From: Ichthyophthirius multifiliis
Lineage: Eukaryota > Ciliophora > Oligohymenophorea > Hymenostomatida
Assembly: GCF_000220395.1 (NCBI RefSeq)
Contig: NW_004085923.1
Location: 1-64,000, forward strand
Length of the DNA: 64,000 bases
Direction: 5' to 3'
This document shows positions 52,523 to 64,000 of this stretch, piece after piece. How positions within the stretch are numbered: the first letter of the stretch is position 1; every line of letters begins with the position of its first letter. The notes below the pieces were generated by a model. That model did not search any database. It had not been told where the DNA came from and worked only from the letters and a program-made list of their open reading frames with translations. Position numbers and translations under genes: made by a program.

Positions 52523-55500
52523 ATGCACATTTAAAATAAAAAAAATACATAAAATAATTAGATTACGTAATAAAATGAAGAAGTTATTGAAAAAAAATAA
52601 CATCCTTTATAATAAGAAGAAAACCCTTAAAATAATAAATTGGTAGTCGTTTATAATGATGCAAATAAATTATTTTAATTTGAATAAAATATATGAAAAA
52701 AACAATTTGAGTAAATAAATTTAAACATAAACAGTACACCTTCATTACTTTCTGAAAAATCATTAGATTAAGAAGCCGAATGTAATTTTATATATTATAT
52801 ATTTTATGTATAATTATAATTGTTTTTTTATTATAAAGTAATAAACTAAGTTCCTATTATTTAAGATATATTTATTGCTTTAAAAGCTTAATAAGAAAAT
52901 TAAATTAGTTAAGAAGAAATTTTTAATTTATTTAAAAAATTAAACATATGCCAAAAAAAAGTAATTTTTAAAAAATAAACATTATATGTATTTTTTCTTA
53001 TTTGTTTTTACCAACGTATTTTTTCGTTCATCTGTTTACTTTAAAATAAAAATTATTAAAAAGGAAGATTCAGACATAATATATAATAATATTCCTAAAA
53101 ATGAGGAAAATAATGTGGATTTTTTAAGTAAACAAAAAAATTATAAAGAAAATATATAATACATTTTTCAAATAAATAGGTTTTTCTTTATTTTTATGTT
53201 AAGATCTTAAAAATATAGAATTATAAACTTTAACATAATCAGAGTTAATTTTAAGAATAGGTAAATATAATAAAATCAAAAATAATAAGTAAATAAAGGT
53301 ATGAAAATATTTAGGGTTTTATCTGAAGATGGCCCATAGTTTACATTAAAGCATTTAATAAAATATTCAGAACAGCACAAGTCAATAAACTTAGATTTCG
53401 TAAAAAAAAAAAAAGCATAGCATAAAAATAATATATATATATATAAATATATATATTTTTATATATATATATTTATATTATAAATTTTTTTATATTTTTA
53501 TAATTTATTATTATTTCATATATTTTTTTATTCATTGTTTTTTATTTATATATAATTATAATAAAAATTTAGATTTAGCTAATGGAATTGTTTAATTTTT
53601 ACAGTAACTACCAAAACGGGACTTTAAAAAAAAATAGAATGTAGTCCACTATTTCCAAAATATAAGTACAAAGCTAAAGCAAATATTGACCCTGAAACTA
53701 ATCGAAGGACTATCCGAACTAATAAGTATAAAATAGAAAGAAGGCGAAAAAAACGAATAAGAGAACCATACAAATGAAGAAGAGAAAAAATAAAACGATT
53801 AAAACTAAGAAAATGCAATCGAAAATGAGCTTAATTCATATTTATTAAATAACAAACCAAAGAGTAAAGGTTGGTTAACACGTTTTAGTAAAAAAAAAGC
53901 AAATAAATGGTCGAATATGTTTTTTTTTATTTAATCATCTTCAAATACATTATTTTCAGTAAAACCAACAACAGTTAGTAAAGAAATATATTTGTAAGAT
54001 ATTGAATTATATAAATGTTCCTTTATTGAAATTTTAGAAACAAATAATTAATAAGGAAGAAATGGAAATAAACGTTCAAATACAAGACTTTAATAATTAG
54101 GAAATAATAATTTTACAGAAACTAATAATATTAATAATAACTCAGAAAACGAAAAAAGGACATTTTTTATTAATGATTTACGACAAAAAAAAATATATCT
54201 TGTTAAAAGTGAAGAAAGTGTAGAAATAATATCTATAATAAATATTTTAAATGCTAAAAAAAAACCTGAAATTCTGAATAAAAACAAAAATCTGGCGTAA
54301 AAAGTTGCTCAAATAGAACTGGAATATGCGGGAATATTAGAAATAGCAATTACATAGAAAAAAAATATTAATTACTATCATACAAATCTGAAAAATTATT
54401 CATTTAAAAAGCAATATGTAATAATTAAAAACGACTCATTAATTTTCTATAATCTGAGTTTAAATAAAAGATTAAATATAACTAAATTAATATTAACTTA
54501 AAATTGATAATAATATTCCTTTTAACTAATAAAACTAATATAGTTTTATGCTTGAAAAAATAGAAAATAAAAACCTTATTTAAAGTTAAAAATAATAGTT
54601 TTAATAAATTGAAGAAAATAGCTATGTAGCTTTTAATACATAAATGAATGAATAAAACTCTTAGTTTATTGAAAAAAATATCAATAAAAATAATAATGTC
54701 ATTAAAAAAAATTAAGGTTTCTTTTAAAAGTTTTTAAATAAAATTACAGAAAAAAAAATGACTAATTAGTACTTGCTGCCGATTCTGAATATAAAAAAAA
54801 ATAGTGGATATTTGCAATAAATTATTATAAAACAATTATTTAAAATATATAAAAAGGTTCTTATATGTATTTTTATATTTCCTTTAATTTTTTTTTTTTT
54901 TTTAAATAAGGTAATTATAAATTATAAACTCAGGAAAATCAAAATAAATAATCTAGTGGATAAAAAATTTTGTGTAAATAAACAGAACAAAAGTTGAATT
55001 TTTAAGATGAAGATGATTATTATAATGTATTTGCACATAAACATGAAAGAGTTGAATAATAATAATAGTAATAAATAAAAGAATAAATCATTCAAACTGA
55101 TTTAAATTAATAACCGTAATTATAATAAATTTCAGATTAAGAAAGGCTAAAAACAAATAGATTAGGTAAGTTTTTACGTTATAAACAATTTTTTTTTTTT
55201 TTTTAAACAAAAAAATAGATACATAGGAAGCTTTATAAACTATAACTTTTTCAAATTTTTATGTAGAAAATTTACAGTTTTTAGCTCAAAATTAAGTAAT
55301 TCGAAAAGATAATATAATAGTGAATTCAAAAGAAATAATAACTTAATCAGAAGGAGAAATATGGGAGAAATTTTTAAAGCATTTTTTCAGTGTAAAACAT
55401 AAATTTACAGAATGGAATATTAAATAAAACAATAACTTGAAAGACATTTCTTAAATTTAAATAGATAATAGGTTAAATAGAAGTATAAAATAAATTGAAG

Positions 55501-55715
55501 AAAGAATAAAATCTAAGAAAGATAAAAACTATAAAAGAGGTTAGGATGAATTTGCAAGTACTAATAAAAGTATTGAATCAAGTCAAATGAAGTATAAATT
55601 AACAGAATTAGATAATGAGCCATAAGCCAAAATTGTTGCAAATAATAATTATAAATATAATGTTAATATAAATAAGTTATAACTTTAAACAATTTTCCTG
55701 TCGATTTTTTTGTGA
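52523..55715 (+). CDS. PH-domain protein, multi-exon
   Basis: Order: Q-rich N-terminus (MHIQNKKNTQ); a helical segment FPIIQDIFIALKAQQENQIS with EEIFNLFKKLNIC (EF-hand-like spacing but no clear calcium loop); RVLSEDGPQFTLKHLIKYSE; then a PH domain with KGWLTRFSKKKANKWSNMFF (strands 1-2) and KIYLVKSEESVEIISIINIL (C-terminal helix). A second PH-like strand pair follows, KKQYVIIKNDSLIFYNLSLN. Acidic and Q-rich segments and a tail ending TIFLSIFL complete it, TGA at 55713. Introns at about 52785-52861, 52970-53044, 53176-53201, 53401-53573, 54858-54909 and 55167-55219. Problems: an in-frame TGA at about 52698, and a frame change near 54490. Role: membrane-lipid binding adaptor (family knowledge); no enzyme domain was found. 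The synaptojanin gene lies directly upstream on the same strand. Confidence 0.65.
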
Positions 55716-58700
55716 ATTTTACACACAAAAAGAAAACTCATTTTTTAATTTTTTTTTTTTTTTTTTTTTTTTTTTAGGAATTTAATTATATCATATAACA
55801 TATATCTATTTAATTTTTCATAAGGTCTAATTAATAATGTTAATTCAACAAAAATTAATTGAATATTTTTGTTTAACAAAAAAATTAAATATTAAAGTAT
55901 AATTTAGCTTTTTAGAATTGTAGTTTCAGAATTTATTTTGGGTTTTCTGTAATAAATAAATTTGGTAAATTTTGAAAAAGACAAAACAATTTAATTATTA
56001 TTATAAAAATATTAAATTTCTTATATAATAAAATATCTAATCTAAAATTTCAGTCTTTATATAAATATTAAGATTGCCTTTTAAATTATAAGTTTATTAA
56101 TTTAATAAAATTAATTAATTTTAATTTTCTTTTTATAAAATATAAAATTTGCCTTTGTAATTTTAAATAGTTATTATATATAAAAATAATGTTATTTAAA
56201 TAAAATAATTAAGTTAGTAAAATCAAACTATTTATTTAAATTAAATTTTAATTTATAAGTTGTTAGATCAATATAAATATGTAGGAAGTAATTATAATAT
56301 TAATCAAAAATATTATAATTTATAATTAATCATATTATTTTACACTAAAAAATATATATATATATACTAAATATATACATTTTGTTGTAATAAAAAAATG
56401 TGATTATTTAATATTTTATTTAAAATAATATTAAAAAATTAAAAATATATAAAAACATAATTATATATATATAAAAATTTTAATATATAAATATATATAT
56501 TTATATATTTATATATTATATATATATATAAATGATAAATTTAATTATTTAATATATAGTTATTTATTATTTATTTATATAAATATTTTTATTTCATATA
56601 TAATAAAAATAAAAATATTAAATTAATTTTTTTAATACAAATATTATATATAATTTTAAAGTCTTTCTTTTATTTTTATAGATGCAAAATATTGAAAATA
56701 TAAATATTTATAAATTTTTATTTATAAAAATATATAAGAAATTACATTAGTATTACTATTTATTTGTTTTTATTATATTTTTTTTTTAATTTTTATTAAA
56801 AATTAATCTTTTTATATATTTTCATTAAAAGAATTATTTGTTCTTTTTATGTTCTATTAATTTTAATAAATATAAAAGCCAATATTAGAATATTTATATA
56901 AATATATTGAAAATATTATGCACCCATTATATAATAGACTGAACTATTTATAATACTTATTCAGATAGTTTATTTTTTAAAAAAAAACATAATCTCCAAA
57001 AGAAAACAAGATGAAATAAAGTGGATAACTTTTTTTTTTTTTGTTAGTAGTACATTTTTAAATTAAAATTAGATAAAAAAATAAAATCTCAGAATAAATA
57101 AATTAATTAATTTCAATATTTATATACTATATCTTCATTTCAAAAGAATATAATCTATTTTAACTTAATAATACTTGTTGATAGATAGTAATTTTTATGA
57201 AATTTAAATAAAATAATTAATAAAAATAATAATAAATAAAAAAAATATTTAATTAATTTTATTTCCTATTTTTTTTTTAGTAGTGTCGCATTTTTTTAAT
57301 TATTTTTATTTTTTTGTTGAAAACTTAATTTTTTTAATTTTAAAACTATTATATTAAGTTTATTTATATATTTAAAGTTTTGTTTTAATTAGTTAAAAAA
57401 ATAAATATAGAAGTCATATTATTCATTAGAAAATTATACTTAAGATGGTTATCATTAAAATATTGATAGATTTAGCAAATAATTAAAAATATATTCAATT
57501 ATTATATTTTCTATATTAAATATTTTTATAATAACAATTATACAAACCGACATATACATATTAAATTAGATTAATTAATTTTATCTTACAAATAAAGTAA
57601 TGAATGTCATAAATAAGCACCCGAACCCTTGCTTTATAACTTCTTTTTTAGTATGTAATACTTAATTATAGTGTAAAATTCTTCTATATTATTAATGAAC
57701 AGTGGTGAATACAGTAGATTATAGAAAAAAAATGAATTATTTATAATGGCTTTATCCGTAAAAAATATAAATTAATTCAAGTCTATTTTAATAGAACCAT
57801 AATATATAATAAAGACATATACTCTATTTTTAAATATAGCAGTCACCATATAAATATTATTTTTTAATAAAGATAAAAATTCATTTTAATTAAGTCAAAA
57901 GTAATATTAAAGCGCTTTTTGGTGTTTTTTGTCCAATTGTTTGTAAAAAATTTATTTAATGAAAAGTATTTAAATGCCTTTTTTCTGCTAAAATTAATGG
58001 TTTTTATCATAATCTAGATAATGAAATTTCGAATAAAAATAGTAAAAGTTATAATCTTTTATAATAAAATATTTAATTTATTTATAAATTATTAATGAAG
58101 TTAATTATTTAACAAAACAAAAAACAAAACAAAAATCCTATATATATTAATAAATTATAATCTTATTTTTCAGTTTTCTATTTTTTATAAGCTGTATCTA
58201 ATAATTTAGTTTTGGAGATAAATTTTTATCTATATATTTATTAACGAAGATCAGATGGAATTGTAAATTATAAATTAGTTAATAATTTTCTTTTATATTT
58301 TTTAAATTAATATTTGTTTGATATAAAGTGAACATATCATCATTTAATATTTTTGTAATATATAAACTTTATTATTAACCCTAAATATTAATATTTAATT
58401 GTTAAAAGTTAATGAATATTTTTAGTCTTTGTTTATTCTTTTAAAAACTATTCAGAATAAAGTGAGTCGTTAAAATAAGGAACGAAATTTTGTAGACTTA
58501 GGTTTAAAATAAGTAAATAGGCCTAAAAATAATATAATTTTTTTTTATCCTATATTTATATAAGCAAAACACTTTTATATATGTAATGTTTTATTCAAAA
58601 TAAATTATCAGAAAAAAAATCTTTTTTTAATAATTAATTTTATTTTTTACTATATTTATAATTTTTAGCATTACTAAAAAAAGCTTTTATTAATTTATGT

Positions 58701-61471
58701 TTTAAATTAAAATAAATAATTTATAAAAAGTTAATCTTAAAGTTTAATTACAAAAGAAAAAGTTGATCATAATCATTAGAATTTTAAATATCTGTTAAAA
58801 ATTTATCAATTTAAAATAAAATATTACTTTTAAAAATATTAATTAATTAAAATAAAATATATATTAAGTATTATTCTTTGTTTATAAATATTAAAAAGAA
58901 ATAAACATAAACTTTTAATTTTACAGTGAATTAGATTTTTATTTATGATTTGTAAAAAAAAACACATAAAAATTATTTAAAAATATAAAATAAGTAATTG
59001 TATTTAAAATGATAAATATATTTATAAAATATTTATGGTATATTAAAAAATAGATAAAATTTTTAAAAAATAAATATTATGTAAATGTAGCTAATTAAAA
59101 ATATAATAAAATAAAATAAAAAAATAAATTATAAAAAAAATATAATAAAAATAAATAAAGATAAAAATATTTAACTATATTATAATAAAAAAAAATTTAA
59201 AATATAAATAATTTAAAAAAAATATTTATAAATATAATAAAAATAAAAAAATATAATAATAAAATATAAAATACAATATAAAAAGAACTTAAATTATAGA
59301 AAAAAATTAAAAAATATAAAAAATATGATAATAATATAAATAAATATAATTAAAAAAATATTAATAATAATAATAATAAAAAATTAATAATAATAATAAT
59401 AATAATTTATATAAATATATGTAAATATATGTATATATATAAATATATGTAAATTATATATATAAATATATATATATATATATTTATATTTATATTTTTT
59501 TTTATTATAATATATATATATGAATATTTTTTTTATTATATTTTATTTATTATTATCAATATAAATTTTTAAAATTATGTTATTTTTTATCTAATGTTAC
59601 TTTATTTATTTAATATAAAATTTAAGTAAACTTAATATATTATATTTACTCTAGTAATATAGTTATTATTTAAAATTATATATAATTATTTATTTTTATT
59701 CTAAATTTATTAACAATATCATATTTATTATAAATATATATTAATATATAAATTTATATTATTTATATATTTTATATTTTTTTTTTAAATATAATAAATG
59801 TATTTTTTTTATTATTAATTTTTTTTTTTGTTTAATTATTTATTTTTTAAATTTAATAACTATAAATAATACTTGAATAATTGCTGCAAAAATATTTATC
59901 TTTATATTCATTTTGTTTTGATATATTTTTTAAAAAATAAAATAAAATAAAAATATGAACAAATAATTTATTTATTATATAATTAAAAAATTAAAAGAGA
60001 ATATTATATATATATTTTTAAAATAATCTATATGCATTTAAATAAATGTAAATATAAAACTAAAATAATATTTTTATTTAAGGTTATTATAGATACAGAT
60101 TAAAGGAAAGTATTTAAAATTTTAATTGTAATAAATAACCTAAATATGTTATAGTTGTTGATATTTTAGTCTCATCTATTTTGATAATATTGAATTTTAT
60201 TTTTCAATTTCAAAATTATTTAAATAATAGTTAATTTGTCTTCTTTTTTTAAAAAATAAGAATTTTATTTATCTTTTAAAAAATAAATATACTTTGAAAA
60301 AAATTGAATGAATGACTATTTTATCATCTATAATATAAATATCAATTAATATATTATATTTTCTTTTTCAAATAAAAAAAGTAAGAACCCTTATATTTTT
60401 AACAATAAATATTTAATAGAGATAAATATATTATTAATGCTTTTTTAAAGCTAAAATAATAGTTTGATAATAATTTATAGTTTTTAAAAAGATTTATATT
60501 ATATAAATAAATTAATATCAATTAAATTATTTTACAAATACTTTTTTACTATTAAATTAAAATTTCTCTTTTTTATCATAATATAATCAAAACTCAAAAT
60601 CTAATAATTCTTTTATAAAATAAGAATTTTTTTTTTAATAATTTTAAAAATTTAGATATATCAATTTTATATCACATATATGGGTTATTTTGGTATTTTG
60701 TTGTAGTTTTAATGAATAATATAAACTGAAATTGCAAGTTTAAAATTTAAGCATATGTCTTTGATTAATTTATTATTTGAATTTTTTTTAATAATTGTAA
60801 ATATTTAAAATAATAATAAATATATAAATAATTATATATTTATTTTAATAAATAAAAATATTTCTTTGTATAAAACATAATTATTGAAATTATAAAATTA
60901 AATATTTTTTTAAAAAAATACTTAACAAAAATTATAAAAAATTGTATAAAATGGTAATATAAAATAATAGTAATTACAATTTATTAAAAAATATATTTTA
61001 TTATATGACAATAATACTAAATATGTAATTTATAATCATATATTTTTATTTTATATTATTAATTATATTTTTAATTAATAATAATTTATATTACTTTTAA
61101 TAATAATTAATTAAATAAAACTTTAATTCTATAAATATTTTATCTAAAATTCATAAAATATTTTTTAAAAATACTTTTTTTAAAAATTTCAAACATAAAA
61201 TATGAAATAAGTTTAATTAAGTAAAAATTAAAATTAATATAAATTATTTTATCAATATAATAAATTTTATATTAATTTATTATATTAGTATTGATTATTA
61301 TAAATAAAAATGTAAAGTCTGTATTAAATATTAATTTATAATTAATTTTTTTTATAAAAATATATTTTAATTGATGTTTTTTTAATAATTATAAATAAAA
61401 AAAGCCTTAAAATATACATAAATATTATTATTCATTTTACATTAAATTAATTCGAATTTTATTAAAATTCC
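55716..61471. other. 5.8 kb A/T-rich region without an intact gene
   Basis: Mostly A/T-only, with TA tracts at 56355-56365, 56455-56530 and 59410-59480, poly-A/T runs, and K/N/I frames of random type. One decayed ORF near 57.6-58.0 kb is listed separately. I saw nothing else that can be supported; a spliced divergent gene could be missed. Confidence 0.5.
57607..58000 (-). pseudogene. Decayed ORF, transposase-like at best
   Basis: In a stretch of better composition than its surroundings, one minus frame reads MVTAIFKNRVYVFIIYYGS, then KIDLNQFIFFTDKAIINNSF and ends KSKGSGAYL, TGA at 57607. Just upstream, in another frame, is LILAEKRHLNTFHQINFL with TIGQKTPKSALI. The broken frames, isolated position and mixed residues suggest a dead gene, perhaps from a mobile element. 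No catalytic motif can be named. Confidence 0.3.

Positions 61472-64000
<2,529 letters not shown>

Noticed and set aside
53624-54287. Two minus-strand hydrophobic ORFs
   Set aside because: Antisense of PH-domain protein exons on plus.
57610-57640. GGTTCGGGT-like sequence on minus resembling a tRNA T-arm
   Set aside because: No matching acceptor, D or anticodon stems could be folded around it; the five flanking bases do not pair.

Overview
The window reads as nuclear DNA of a ciliate that uses the code in which TAA and TAG mean glutamine and only TGA stops. The proof is inside conserved motifs. The invariant Gln of the MCM signature GDPxxAKSQ is TAA near 62800. The Gln after the Sac phosphatase active site (RTNCLDCLDRTN-V-L-Q) is TAA near 50310. 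Many other catalytic domains read through dozens of TAA/TAG codons. Introns are very short (about 29-60 nt, a few longer, GT...AG, almost pure A+T). Spacers are almost only A and T. A+T is by eye in the mid-80s percent (not computed). Together with the gene types this fits an oligohymenophorean ciliate, and Ichthyophthirius multifiliis is my best guess; that species call is inference. Standard-code ORFs are nearly all artefacts here, so the genes below were read by hand in the ciliate code and spliced by eye.

Layout. 1-6.4 kb: geranylgeranyl/farnesyl diphosphate synthase (+) and an Aurora-like kinase with a long Q/N-rich N-terminus (-). 6.7-10.7 kb: a voltage-sensor/class III adenylyl cyclase fusion (-). 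11.3-14.5 kb: a Cys-rich multi-pass membrane protein (+). 14.6-18.1 kb: a Q-rich coiled-coil protein and a small protein (both -). 18.3-20.5 kb: NAD(P)HX dehydratase and a membrane RING E3 (both +). 20.8-25.3 kb: a coiled-coil protein (+), a FAM227-like protein (-) and a small coiled-coil protein (-). 26.5-30.8 kb: a 58-residue membrane peptide (+), a coiled-coil protein (-) and an AAA+ ATPase (-). 30.8-34.2 kb: no gene seen. 34.2-37.2 kb: an N/Q-rich ORF, a 339-bp hexanucleotide array and a chromodomain protein (all read on -). 37.2-40.1 kb: no gene seen. 40.1-43.9 kb: a decayed non-LTR retrotransposon with APE-type endonuclease and reverse transcriptase. 44.6-52.0 kb: a coiled-coil SH3 protein (-), an importin-alpha-like protein (-) and a synaptojanin-type SAC/5-phosphatase (+). 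52.5-55.7 kb: a PH-domain protein (+). 55.7-61.5 kb: no intact gene. 61.5-64 kb: MCM6 (-), cut by the window edge.

There are no operons. Genes stand alone, with several head-to-head pairs sharing about 200-600 bp of upstream DNA (10689-11305, 18095-18312, 48446-48653). Functions are eukaryotic housekeeping and signalling: isoprenoids, cAMP, phosphoinositides, replication licensing, mitosis and probably cilia. Repeated one-base frame slips sit in A or T homopolymers of otherwise well-conserved genes. Read errors are the simplest explanation for them.
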